Source of the DNA: Tragulus kanchil
Lineage: Eukaryota; Chordata; Mammalia; Artiodactyla; Tragulidae
NCBI GenBank assembly: GCA_022376925.1
Contig: JAIOJX010000026.1
Span: 253,701,330 to 253,765,329, forward strand
Direction: 5' to 3'
Length of the DNA stretch: 64,000 bases
Positions 22,471 through 34,405 of the stretch are shown here, piece by piece (the stretch's first letter is position 1; every line of letters begins with the position of its first letter). The translations under genes were made by a program, and so were the position numbers. The notes below the pieces were generated by a model. It saw nothing but the letters and a program-made list of their open reading frames with translations, was not told the origin of the DNA and searched no databases.

Positions 22471-23208
22471 AATAATCACTCAAGAACTGATTCAAAAATA
22501 ATAGAACAAATGCTACTGTCTCTCCTTGACACCATGACTGATATTAAATCTATCCATATTTAGTTATTTCTATTAGAAGAATCTTTGTTAAACAGCTTCC
22601 AAATCTGAACCTACTATAATATTCTTTATTTCCTACTCCAGGACTTGAGTCTAGACCTTCTGTAGATGTACCCAGCTTTTCTCTGTATTCTACACTGTCC
22701 AACCCTTTCAAGCAAGGCTAGAGTCATCTTATGTTGGGCTCCAACAACCCTGTACAATTGCTCAGTCAGTTAGTAAGTCTCTAACGAGTTACTTAACCCA
22801 CTGAACTACACATAGTTGGCTTTGCTGGAGGCATGAATGAATGAGGAAAGACAGCTTTTTTACATAGTCACACAGAGAGACACACGGACACACAAATGAC
22901 AGAAATGATGATTTACATCCTCTTTACAAAATGATGACAACATGAAACTAGCAAGAGCTGAAGCTGAGAAATGGAGTGATCAAACCTAAAGACTACCTTT
23001 TACAGGTTATATTAAGCATGGTAAATTTACCTCCTAATCTTTCGATCAACTGGGATCCTAAAAGGGACTGTAATGAATGCTGCATTTTGCATTTGTATAT
23101 TACTTATTATGGAAATGGGGTTCCATGATCAAATGGTTTCTCTCTTAACCTCAACTATTATGATCAGAATAAATATTCTTGCCTTGCTTCTGGGTGAAAG
23201 AGAAATGT
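22471..23208. other. Unique intergenic DNA, no gene seen
   Basis: No recognised repeat or exon; a short CACACAGAGAGACACAC run lies near 22869. Confidence 0.45.
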
Positions 23209-25487
23209 CTTATAAATCTCTCTGAGATTAGTTTCCTATAAATATTTGGGCATAAACTGTATGCTATGCAATCTAAGATACCACTGATTATAACATGCTT
23301 ATTAACAATTCCTGAGATGTTAACATTTGAAAATAGGGACAACAGTAATTACAGAACATCATAAATTATACGATGCATTCCTGATTTTAGCAAGGCTGCA
23401 ATGTGAAAAAAGTGAGTGCTAGAATCTGTGCAGAATGGCACACAGGTACATGAACACAGGGCATGAATGCACTGCACACACATGTCCATTTTATTCACAG
23501 GCTAGGCTCCAGAACTGTATTATTTCAAACACTACTTTTTAACCTCCATAAGAACCCAGAGCTACTACGTGATCGCAAGCAAATGACTCATACACTCGGT
23601 TTTTTCAAGATCTGACTGTGTCTTACTAGTGAGCACAGTCTCCACGAGTCAGAATGAGAAACTTTACCCTAATCTCACAAAGGAACAAACAGCTGTCAGC
23701 TTCCCTCTCAGCCATCTCCTCAGTCATCTCAAGCTGTACTCCATGTATTCGATACACAGTGCATTTATATAATAAAGGTGAAAAGAAGATGAGCTTAAAT
23801 CTGTAGACATTTAACAGTCTTCTCTGCCCCACATGTCTTGTTATTAGGGCTTTAAAGTTGTCCATAAAAAACAACTTGAGAACATTCATCCTGGATTGTT
23901 AATTCTTTCTCAAGTCAGTGTCACACAAATGGGTGCGGGTGGACAGGCACACATTCAGAAGGCCAATCAGTGCTGTTCTGGCACTGAGTATCCATTCCAA
24001 CCTATGAGTCTTACAGATTTCTCTCTTTTCCCAGTGCCTGGAATAGAAACTCCCAGTCTTCTAGGACTTCCATTTGGAAAAGTGATTTTATGTGAATCAG
24101 GTAAGTCAGATAGAAAGGCATATATTTAAAGTGGTTATCACAGCCCTTAAAATTGATATGGAATTACAGAGTGAATCAAAAGTAATAACTTAGCAGGGGA
24201 GATAACTCAGTTACAGAAAAAGATATAAATGGGTCACACTTAGAGCAGTGACTGTTAGTAGCTGTTGGTATCTGAGGGCCCCTATTTGTTCAGGCACTGA
24301 CTGGCCGTCTCCTCCTCCTTCCTTATGCAGTTTCCTTTAGTTTTTTTTTCACTTATAAATCTCTCTGAGATTAGTTTCCTATAAATATTTGGGCATAAAC
24401 TGTATGCTATGCAATCTAAGATACCACTGATTATAACATGCTTATTAACAATTCCTGAGATGTTAACATTTGAAAATAGGGACAACAGTAATTACAGAAC
24501 ATCATAAATTATACGATGCATTCCTGATTTTAGCAAGGCTGCAATGTGAAAAAAGTGAGTGCTAGAATCTGTGCAGAATGGCACACAGGTACATGAACAC
24601 AGGGCATGAATGCACTGCACACACATGTCCATTTTATTCACAGGCTAGGCTCCAGAACTGTATTATTTCAAACACTACTTTTTAACCTCCATAAGAACCC
24701 AGAGCTACTACGTGATCGCAAGCAAATGACTCATACACTCAGTTTTTTCAAGATCTGACTGTGTCTTACTAGTGAGCACAGTCTCCACGAGTCAGAATGA
24801 GAAACTTTACCCTAATCTCACAAAGGAACAAACAGCTGTCAGCTTCCCTCTCAGCCATCTCCTCAGTCATCTCAAGCTGTACTCCATGTATTCGATACAC
24901 AGTGCATTTATATAATAAAGGTGAAAAGAAGATGAGCTTAAATCTGTAGACATTTAACAGTCTTCTCTGCCCCACATGTCTTGTTATTAGGGCTTTAAAG
25001 TTGTCCATAAAAAACAACTTGAGAACATTCATCCTGGATTGTTAATTCTTTCTCAAGTCAGTGTCACACAAATGGGTGCGGGTGGACAGGCACACATTCA
25101 GAAGGCCAATCAGTGCTGTTCTGGCACTGAGTATCCATTCCAACCTATGAGTCTTACAGATTTCTCTCTTTTCCCAGTGCCTGGAATAGAAACTCCCAGT
25201 CTTCTAGGACTTCCATTTGGAAAAGTGATTTTTATGTGAATCAGGTAAGTCAGATAGAAAGGCATATATTTAAAGTGGTTATCACAGCCCTTAAAATTGA
25301 TATGGAATTACAGAGTGAATCAAAAGTAATAACTTAGCAGGGGAGATAACTCAGTTACAGAAAAAGATATAAATGGGTCACACTTAGAGCAGTGACTGTT
25401 AGTAGCTGTTGGTATCTGAGGGCCCCTATTTGTTCAGGCACTGACTGGCCCGTCTCCTCCTCCTTCCTTATGCAGTTTCCCTTTAGT
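23209..25487 (+). repeat. Tandem duplication 7, period 1,143 bp
   Basis: Copy A is 23209 to about 24341 and copy B 24352 to about 25487, with a T-rich filler of about 10 bases. One G/A substitution (near 23600 versus 24741) and three single-base homopolymer indels near the distal end separate the copies. No gene or known repeat was recognised inside. Confidence 0.95.
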
Positions 25488-25873
25488 CTTTTCATTGCTG
25501 ATGTGAAGGTAAAACTGGTAGGAATAAAAGTGAAGCAAACTAGTCAATTTATTAATTGATCTGAAGTTAGTCAAACTTCAGTTTGGAGGTTATCTATGAA
25601 TTTCAGTTATCTATAATGTTTCCCTTGTTATAAAAGAAAATTATAATTCATTTTACATTGAATAGTATCTTATAGAAATTACTTACACATCCAACCACCA
25701 ATACCTCCCAAGCCCCTAACTTAGGGCCTGATACATCCTAGACATTCAAATATTGGTTTAAGGAATAAATAAGCAATATATTTAAAATGTATGAATGTCC
25801 TATTGAAACAGATATTATTATGTCCTAAAAGTACAATCAACTTATGATTTTAAGATATGTTAATTCAATGACA
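25488..25873. other. Intergenic DNA with a weak MIR-like tail
   Basis: CCTGATACATCCTAGACATTC followed by AAATATTGGTTTAAGGAATAA at about 25725-25772 resembles the 3' end of MIR or L2. Otherwise nothing recognised. Confidence 0.35.
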
Positions 25874-28008
25874 GATTATACATTTGAATTTACTAGCCAA
25901 ACTTCTTCAGTATTAAAGAATATCATTCCAGCCTCTGTAATTCACGATTTCTTGAGTGCTCTGAAAATATATTCTATTTAGGACTCTTTTAAGAAGTTTT
26001 AGAGTTCATTTAAGCTATCTACCAGGGACCTCATTTAAGTAAGTCAGGTTACAAAATAATGCAAATCACTGTAGACACTTTTTGCCATTTCTGTACCTCT
26101 GTCTCCTTTATTTAAAAAACACATAATGTAAGTTGTGATAATTATAAAACTTTTTAAAAGTAAATGTACAAACTCTTTTAATGGAAAATCATGTAAATTG
26201 TTTCATTCTGTCACATGACACTTAAAAATTTATCAGTAAAAGAAAAAAAATTTATCAGTAAATAAGAATTGGCAAATTTTTCATAATTGTTGAAGCTGTT
26301 CTTTTTTTTTTTTAAAGATTTATTTATTTACTTATTTTGGTGGGGGTGGGGTGGGGAGGGAGAGGAGCAGGCGGGCCACTTCTATTGGTCTTTCATTTGT
26401 CCATTTTCATCCATCTTTGTTCTTTGGCCCGTGTGGGCCTCCCATCGTGGTGGCCTCTGTTGTCGCAGAGCACCGGCTCTGGGCGCATGTGCTCCAGAGC
26501 TCCGGCTCGGTAATTGGACACATCCGTCCAGCCGCTCCGCGGCATGTGGGATCTTCCCAGGCCAGGGATCGAACCGGCGCCCCTTGCACTGCAAGGCGGT
26601 GTCTTTACCCACTGGACCACCAGGGAAGCCCGAAGCTGTTCTTTCTATACTAGTGTATAGTTGCACTTCATCATAATTAAAGTAATTTCAGATGATATAG
26701 TGTACTAAAAGCATTATGAGATTGGTTTTCAGAGGCTTCCAGAAACCAAGGGTAACTGATTCTTGGTGCTCCAACATATAGGAAGTCTTCGTTTAAGTAA
26801 CTACTTTATCTGCCCATTTTACTCTTTTCTCCCCCAAAGAAAAAGAAAACATTTAAAAAGTTGATATATGAGACTACGATCTGAATAGTATAGGAGTGAC
26901 AGTGGACCCGTTGGAAGATGCTACGAACGCCAATTGATTATACATTTGAATTTACTAGCCAAACTTCTTCAGTATTAAAGAATATCATTCCAGCCTCTGT
27001 AATTCACGATTTCTTGAGTGCTCTGAAAATATATTCTATTTAGGACTCTTTTAAGAAGTTTTAGAGTTCATTTAAGCTATCTACCAGGGACCTCATTTAA
27101 GTAAGTCAGGTTACAAAATAATGCAAATCACTGTAGACACTTTTTGCCATTTCTGTACCTCTGTCTCCTTTATTTAAAAAACACATAATGTAAGTTGTGA
27201 TAATTATAAAACTTTTTAAAAGTAAATGTACAAACTCTTTTAATGGAAAATCATGTAAATTGTTTCATTCTGTCACATGACACTTAAAAATTTATCAGTA
27301 AAAGAAAAAAAATTTATCAGTAAATAAGAATTGGCAAATTTTTCATAATTGTTGAAGCTGTTCTTTTTTTTTTTTAAAGATTTATTTATTTACTTATTTT
27401 GGTGGGGGTGGGGTGGGGAGGGAGAGGAGCAGGCGGGCCACTTCTATTGGTCTTTCATTTGTCCATTTTCATCCATCTTTGTTCTTTGGCCCGTGTGGGC
27501 CTCCCATCGTGGTGGCCTCTGTTGTCGCAGAGCACCGGCTCTGGGCGCATGTGCTCCAGAGCTCCGGCTCGGTAATTGGACACATCCGTCCAGCCGCTCC
27601 GCGGCATGTGGGATCTTCCCAGGCCAGGGATCGAACCGGCGCCCCTTGCACTGCAAGGCGGTGTCTTTACCCACTGGACCACCAGGGAAGCCCGAAGCTG
27701 TTCTTTCTATACTAGTGTATAGTTGCACTTCATCATAATTAAAGTAATTTCAGATGATATAGTGTACTAAAAGCATTATGAGATTGGTTTTCAGAGGCTT
27801 CCAGAAACCAAGGGTAACTGATTCTTGGTGCTCCAACATATAGGAAGTCTTCGTTTAAGTAACTACTTTATCTGCCCATTTTACTCTTTTCTCCCCCAAA
27901 GAAAAAGAAAACATTTAAAAAGTTGATATATGAGACTACGATCTGAATAGTATAGGAGTGACAGTGGACCCGTTGGAAGATGCTACGTAACGCCAATTGA
28001 TTATACAT
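25874..28008 (+). repeat. Tandem duplication 8, period 1,062 bp, 10-bp microhomology
   Basis: Copy A is 25874-26935 and copy B 26936-28008. The 10-mer GATTATACAT stands at the start of copy A, exactly at the junction (26936-26945), and at the end of copy B. There is no filler. The copies are almost identical, with one base inserted (CTACGAACG versus CTACGTAACG). Both contain the same full-length SINE. Confidence 0.97.
26304..26631 (-). mobile_element. Full-length CHR-like SINE (copy at 27366-27693)
   Basis: The best-preserved member of the family. On the minus strand it has a tRNA-like head with GGTCCAGTGG and GGTTCGATCCC, the middle GGAGCTCTGGAGCAC and CCCAGAGCCGGTGCTCTGCG, then AAAGAACAAAGATGG, CAATAGAAGTGGCCCGCC, a C-rich stretch and an AAATAAATAAATCTTTAAA tail, about 325 bases. 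The target-site duplication GAAGCTGTTCTT lies at 26292-26303 and 26632-26643. High similarity to other members suggests recent activity. Confidence 0.95.
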
Positions 28009-29599
28009 ATCAGGAGTCACTCAGTTTCCGCAGTCAACAGTGAAAATGCACCAGCAGCACTTTCAAGGCCCTTACTGATTCTCTTCTTTTTCCGTATCTT
28101 TTATCCATTAGTTTCTGCAGACTAGAACTGCTGGAACCTCTTCTGTTTCCCCCTCAAACCAGTCCTTATTTATTCCTCATTGATGTGTCCTATGCTTCCA
28201 GAATAATTTGTTATGACTTCTTTGGCCATAGGTGTATTTCCTAAAACCTCCACATTAAGTGCAAAATTTCTGAACAACACTTATAAAGCACTCTTTCTAA
28301 CTCCTTTCCCCGTTTACCTCTCTTCCGGATACTATTTGTGTTTTGGCGGCAGATGAACTCACTCTTTTCTGGCTCTGAGTTTTGCCAGGAAACAGTCTCT
28401 ATTTTTCCATCAGCCAAACCACATTCATCCCTCCCTCTGTTTACTCTGTTGAAATCACAGCTCATGATCTACCCCCTCTGAGTTTTTCCTACTTTCATCT
28501 ATTTTCCAAGACCTCTTGCTATATTTTCTAAAGACTGTATTAAATGCCCAAATTAGGTCAACCTAAAGTCTTTAAATTGTAAACTCCTCTACTGATGAGA
28601 CCATGGCCAAGATTTACCACATACTCTTCACTGTTTACTATGTTGAAAGGCATCCTGTGAGCACTCAGCAAATACTTATTGCCTGGCTTCACCATAAATC
28701 AGTTCTTCTCAGTCTCTTTCCAATCCAGCACACCTGAGGGATACCGTATATTCTCATCAGTCATTGTGGCTTACTTCTATTTGATTCTACACCAGGAAGG
28801 ATGAGGACACACACTCCCATCCTTATCTGAAAAACACTGTTATAAAGAATTAACCAGAATTAAAAAAAAAAAAAGAATGAACCAGCAAGTAGTTAGAGGA
28901 AAAAGCAAACATTTAACTTCAGCTCTATTTATGTAGATATAAATATAAAAACGTTGTCTATAACTTTTATGTTACAGAATACTTTGCTATTAAAAAAGGT
29001 TTACTCTACAGTACATAAAAATTATAGTCTCTTGATCTAAGAGAACCTGGACTTATGAAATGTTTTCTCAGGTAAGGGCAGATTTTACGAAAGCCCAAGA
29101 TGGTCCCAAAATGTATTTTAGAATGACTAAAGCGCCTTTAATTACTTTCTCTTCATGACACCAATTTCTCTGAAACTCCAGTGGCTGATTCCACTGTCTT
29201 CCCCACAGCAAGAGTTATCTGTCTCTTCCCTGTTCCTCTTCAATGCAGAATAGTACAGCCCTTGAAATGCACTCTGTCTCCTACCACCTCCAGATTGTCA
29301 CTGCTGTTTATAGTATGGAGTAATGAACAAGGCATGGGCTTTCAATAAGAACTGCCAGGTTCGAAAGAAAATTCTAACACTTGCTAACTCAGCAATATTC
29401 ACCTAAATCTGTTTAACTGTAAGAAGGCAAAAAATAAGCATACCTCTGTCATGGAGTCCGGGGAAGAAGCAAATAAGACAGTTCAGTTTTTTACATAACA
29501 AAGACCAGTTATCTTTGTATATTTATTTTCAACAGAAAGATAATTTTGCATGTAGTTAGGGGTTTTTCCTAGGTAATACCATGATATCTAAAACCCCAA
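28009..29599. other. Unique intergenic DNA, no gene seen
   Basis: Pyrimidine-rich stretches and short random open frames only. A poly-A interruption lies at 28861-28874. No exon, SINE or LINE could be recognised with confidence. Confidence 0.45.
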
Positions 29600-29795
29600 T
29601 CTTAGAATAGGAGATCCTGCAAGGGCACTGTGCCACAGCCTGGAGGGGTGAGATGGGGCGACTGGGAGGAGGGTAGAGGAAGGAGGGGGCCAGGGATACA
29701 CATATGACTAATATGGGATTATACATATCTGTAAACAACAAAACTCTGTAAAAGTAAAAAGTAAAATAAAAATAATTATTAAAATCCCAATCTTA
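29600..29795 (+). mobile_element. Ruminant-type L1 3' end
   Basis: GCCTGGAGGGGTGAGATGGG, an AGGAGGG-rich block, CAGGGATACACATATGACTA, then AACAACAAAACTCTGTAAAAG and an A-rich tail (AAAATAAAAATAATTATTAAA) follow the layout of artiodactyl L1 3' UTRs. Only the last 200 bases are present, as in 5'-truncated insertions. Confidence 0.6.
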
Positions 29796-29944
29796 CAGGT
29801 AGGTGCTTGAACTGCACTTCAAGAAACTTGCATATTTGCTTGACTTCAATGACTAACACTGTTGCATGCCATCATGTCCTGAAATGCCCATTTTTCTCTC
29901 TCTCCTGCACTCTTATTAACAAAGGTAGTCATTTTAGATTACAT

Positions 29945-30020
29945 TTTTCAGTGCATAGTATATGCCAGACATTGTTATATGTACTTTGTAGGCACTTCCT
30001 CATGAATCCTCACCCCACCA
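29945..30020 (-). repeat. MIR fragment
   Basis: GCATAGTATATGCCAGACATTG and CTTCCTCATGAATCCTCACC match the reverse MIR 3' core. Short and diverged. Confidence 0.5.
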
Positions 30021-30099
30021 TCATTCTTCCCATTCCAGCTGTGGGAATGTAAGCTTCCCCTTCATTCTCTTTATCCTTCCATTCCTCTGCTCCATCTTG

Positions 30100-30430
30100 T
30101 CACATTGCCACCGTCATTATCAACAGCACATTTCACTTTCTAACTGATCTAAAGACCCCAATCGGCGACACTAAGTTTGTCCTTTCCAGTTCCAGTATCC
30201 GCTGCCATTTCATCCTGTCTTACACACAAGCCCTTCTGACCATCAGATTTCTCTGCTCCTCTTCCTGCATTGCTGACAACTGCAAATCATAACCATGCTC
30301 ACCAGCTTCATGAAAAATTCACTTAAGCTCAATGCTCACTTTGCTCATTTCCAAGTGGCTTCCTATCCCATCCCCCACAGAATTAATTCTAAACCTTTCA
30401 TTTTTTCTACCTGAAACTCTAAATCTCACT
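30100..30430 (+). repeat. L2-like LINE fragment
   Basis: The run ending GTGGCTTCCTATCCCATCCC and AGAATTAATTCTAAACCTTTC resembles the L2 segment around TGGCTTCCCATTGCC...AAAGTCCAAACTCC. Strongly diverged; low certainty. Confidence 0.35.
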
Positions 30431-32045
30431 CTTCATTGCCAAATGATAACATAGGGATCATGGGACATTATTTATGTGAACTTTTCTCAAATTTTTTTTC
30501 CTGGAATTCTTGGCTACCTAGTGGTAGAGATGTTCCTAGTTCTTCTTGAGATGTAAATTTCCATCAGAATCGTTGATTTTGAATGAATTTCCCTATTATC
30601 TCCTCTCCACACCTACACCCCCGACATAGTTTCTATGCTGACTTACCCTTCATTCCTTCTTTTTCTGTCCTTTCTTCTCAGCAACTTATTTTTTTTTCTA
30701 TTATGAAAGGAATACATGAATATGTTTTCCTTTTAGAAATAAGAGAAGATGCCGTGGCTTTTTCTTCTTGTGAACTAACTTGTTCAAGTCTTCTCTGTCC
30801 TAGAAGGGATATCCTTCTTTGCTTCTTAAGCTATTTTCTGTTGTCATTAGTTGCCGAAGTTACTGAAAGATCACTAATCAGTGGAGGTTTAAACCCCTTC
30901 ACTTTCCATTCTAGCTAGAGACCACTGGGATCTGGTTTCTGCCCCAACAGTCACCCACAGCTACTGCTTGGACCCCATCCAACCTGACTTAGTTCTGCAA
31001 CTCACCTTCATGGAATTCTTTGTCTTCCCTTTTGGTTGTTCTCCTTTGTGTTGTTTCCCTGCTCTAGATTCTGTTCTATCTATGACCATGACCAACACTT
31101 TAGCATCACCCTAAACAAAGCAGTCCATGTCTACAGTGCCAATCCTGGCTCTTCTCCAGAGGTCCAGTCCCATGGTCCAAACTGCCTTGATCCTCTGTTT
31201 CCCTGCTCAGCATTCACTGCATGCCCCTTCTTTCTCTCTCTCATCTTCTCTCTCTCTCGTTACCACTGAAATCTATGTGTTTCCTATTATGGCCACTTGC
31301 AGTGTACTTTGTGTATATCCAGCTGTGTATTTCACTGGAATGTGCAGGCTTGTTAATAGCTAGGGATCTAGCACAATGCCTTGCCTACAGCTGCAACTCT
31401 ACAAGCAAAAGTTATTGTAAATTTATTGGCATATGGGCCCAAGAAAAAAAAAGGATCAATCTCATAAAATTTTCCTCAGTATTTATGTAGCACTTCTATT
31501 ACCTATTTTGTTTTTGTTTTCACACAGAAAGTCCTCAGAATCTGAAAAGTACTTCTTCTCTAATGAGGAAAAATACTCTCAAATGCCTTTGGGAATGCTG
31601 ATCATTTCCAAAGTGCAGGAGGAACGAAAGCCCTCTTAACTGCCAACTTTGGATAGTCATGCCCTAACAGATAAAGCTGAGCAACCGAATCTTTTTCTTA
31701 ATGTGTTTTATTGACTCTTAAACTGCACTTCAGGTTCTTCTTCGACCCAATTTTCAGATGAAAACTTTTAAATGAAAAACATAATTGCCCATTTGGGTCT
31801 AATTATGCCTACCATCTACTCATAAACTATTATACAAATGGCAGAATTTAGGAAAGATTTTGTAAAACAGACTCCAGAACCTCCCTTTCATACTTATAAA
31901 AAATGCAGGAAAAGAAATAAATTGAGAACTCTGACCTGCTGTTTATTTTTATATTCTGAGCAAAAGCTAAAAGATGAGCAGCTATTACAAGCATAAAAGG
32001 AGATGGTTGCCTTAGGATGATCAGGAACTGATCATCTCTTTACTA
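30431..32045. other. Intergenic DNA, possible L2 tail near 31,270-31,410
   Basis: TGTATTTCACTGGAATGTGCAGGC followed by GATCTAGCACAATGCCTTGCC is similar to the L2 3' end. There is a (CT)n run at 31233-31258. Open frames here are short and overlap in several frames, as expected by chance in pyrimidine-rich sequence. Confidence 0.4.
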
Positions 32046-32230
32046 TTGTTTGTGGTTTAGTCGCTCAGTCATGTCTGACTTTTTGCCACCCTATGGACTT
32101 ATTGTCCATCAGGCTCCTCTGTCCATGGAATTTTTCAAGCAAGAATACTAGTGTGGGTTGCCATTTAAGCCTCCAGGGGATCTTCCTGACCCAGGGATCA
32201 AACCAATGTCTCCTGTACTGCAGGAAGATC
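32046..32230 (-). mobile_element. Bov-tA type SINE, 5' part at duplication edge
   Basis: TTGTTTGTGGTTTAGTCGCTCAGTC, ATGTCTGACTTTTTGCCACCC, CTCCTCTGTCCATGGAATTTTTC and CAGGGATCAAACCAATGTCTCC are the reverse complement of Bov-tA. Its distal 30 bases reappear, garbled, at the junction of duplication 9 (33301-33330). Confidence 0.9.
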
Positions 32231-34392
32231 ATATCTTATTTGCTCCTTTAAAAATTAGAGTAAAAGAGAAGATCACAGTAATTCCCTAACACTATTCCTC
32301 ATCTATTCATTCAGCCCATCTTAACAGGGAGCTTACTGTAGTCAAAGTGTTGGAAGTTGTGCACAGAGTGGGAAGCCATGAGGCAGTTGAGGGGCCATGA
32401 CTAAGCTGAAACTGGGAGGAAACAGAAACGAGACAGAGGAATCATCTCTTGTAATAGTGACTCACCGGGCAAGGATTTCCAACAACCCTAAGCCTCACAG
32501 GAATGGAGGAATGAGCTTCCAGGAGACAGCAAAAAGCAAAGTAACGAGACTCAGAAAGCAGCTACAGAAAGGGCAACTGAGGAAAAGAAATGAAGGATGC
32601 TCAAGAGGGAAAATTCAAGAACTCCTGGTCTTTGATTTGTGCCTTGAACTGAGAACAATCTTCCAGTTGGGCCCACAAAGCCCACAGCCACTATGGTTCC
32701 CGCCAATCCCAAGGCCTGGTAATAAGGCAGCTTTCCTGGGCTCCCTTGAGGTCTGGTCTCATAACAGAGATTTTGATTCCCATTTATATATTCTTACAAC
32801 AATCCCACCCCCATTAATTAACACAATCAGTAGTGGGACTCTATTACTTGCAATCAAAAGCATCTTGCTAAATAAATACTAACACAGTTTTACATAAGAA
32901 ACTGCTTCTTAAAAGTAAGACCTTAGCAACAGCAAGTCATTTCAAGAGGGAAATAATCTGAGGTCATGCAGTACCACCTGCTTATTAAGTTACTAAATTA
33001 TTTGCATTTCTTTCAAATCGTTTTTTGTTAACAAAACTGCCCTAATTATATCTACATGATCAGCTGGTACTATATTCATCTTTCTTATCAGCCCAATTAA
33101 AGTGTTGTTACTTTCTGTACATGAGAAAACCAAGCTTCTTATATACAATCTGAGCTGTCTCAAATTCTTTAGAAGGAATGACAAGCCTCCTCTACCCACA
33201 AAAAAAACCAAAAACAAAAAAACACATACAAATTAAGACTATCCTCCATAAAACTCCAAATATATCGTTAATGCTTATGTATTTCAACATCTCTAAAATG
33301 ATCAAACCAAGTCTCCTGTACTGCAAGACACTATTCCTTAAATTAGAGTAAAAGAGAAGATCACAGTAATTCCCTAACACTATTCCTCATCTATTCATTC
33401 AGCCCATCTTAACAGGGAGCTTACTGTAGTCAAAGTGTTGGAAGTTGTGCACAGAGTGGGAAGCCATGAGGCAGTTGAGGGGCCATGACTAAGCTGAAAC
33501 TGGGAGGAAACAGAAACGAGACAGAGGAATCATCTCTTGTAATAGTGACTCACCGGGCAAGGATTTCCAACAACCCTAAGCCTCACAGGAATGGAGGAAT
33601 GAGCTTCCAGGAGACAGCAAAAAGCAAAGTAACGAGACTCAGAAAGCAGCTACAGAAAGGGCAACTGAGGAAAAGAAATGAAGGATGCTCAAGAGGGAAA
33701 ATTCAAGAACTCCTGGTCTTTGATTTGTGCCTTGAACTGAGAACAATCTTCCAGTTGGGCCCACAAAGCCCACAGCCACTATGGTTCCCGCCAATCCCAA
33801 GGCCTGGTAATAAGGCAGCTTTCCTGGGCTCCCTTGAGGTCTGGTCTCATAACAGAGATTTTGATTCCCATTTATATATTCTTACAACAATCCCACCCCC
33901 ATTAATTAACACAATCAGTAGTGGGACTCTATTACTTGCAATCAAAAGCATCTTGCTAAATAAATACTAACACAGTTTTACATAAGAAACTGCTTCTTAA
34001 AAGTAAGACCTTAGCAACAGCAAGTCATTTCAAGAGGGAAATAATCTGAGGTCATGCAGTACCACCTGCTTATTAAGTTACTAAATTATTTGCATTTCTT
34101 TCAAATCGTTTTTTGTTAACAAAACTGCCCTAATTATATCTACATGATCAGCTGGTACTATATTCATCTTTCTTATCAGCCCAATTAAAGTGTTGTTACT
34201 TTCTGTACATGAGAAAACCAAGCTTCTTATATACAATCTGAGCTGTCTCAAATTCTTTAGAAGGAATGACAAGCCTCCTCTACCCACAAAAAAAACCAAA
34301 AACAAAAAAACACATACAAATTAAGACTATCCTCCATAAAACTCCAAATATATCGTTAATGCTTATGTATTTCAACATCTCTAAAATGATCA
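32196..34392 (+). repeat. Tandem duplication 9, period about 1,088-1,104 bp
   Basis: Copy A runs from 32196 to 33304 and copy B from 33300 to 34392, joined at the 5-base microhomology GATCA. The first 40 bases of copy B are a shortened, error-rich version of copy A (24 bases missing around 33325-33340), after which the match is nearly perfect. Both copies carry the same 161-codon open frame (32397-32882 and 33485-33970), which shows no recognisable domain. Confidence 0.93.
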
Positions 34393-34405
34393 TTTAATAT
34401 GAGAT

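Noticed and set aside
26287..26676. Open frames of 75-129 codons over SINEs on both strands (also at 14.8, 18.4, 39.8, 42.0 and 62.7-63.2 kb)
   Set aside because: They translate the same SINE family in different frames, as shown by recurring peptide fragments, and are not genes.
29600..29795. G-rich block as a possible promoter or G-quadruplex element
   Set aside because: Better explained as the polypurine part of an L1 3' UTR, given the following L1-like tail.
32397..32882. 161-codon plus-strand open frame (repeated at 33485-33970)
   Set aside because: No recognisable domain, no splice sites or promoter, average composition; its repetition comes from tandem duplication 9 and not from conservation.
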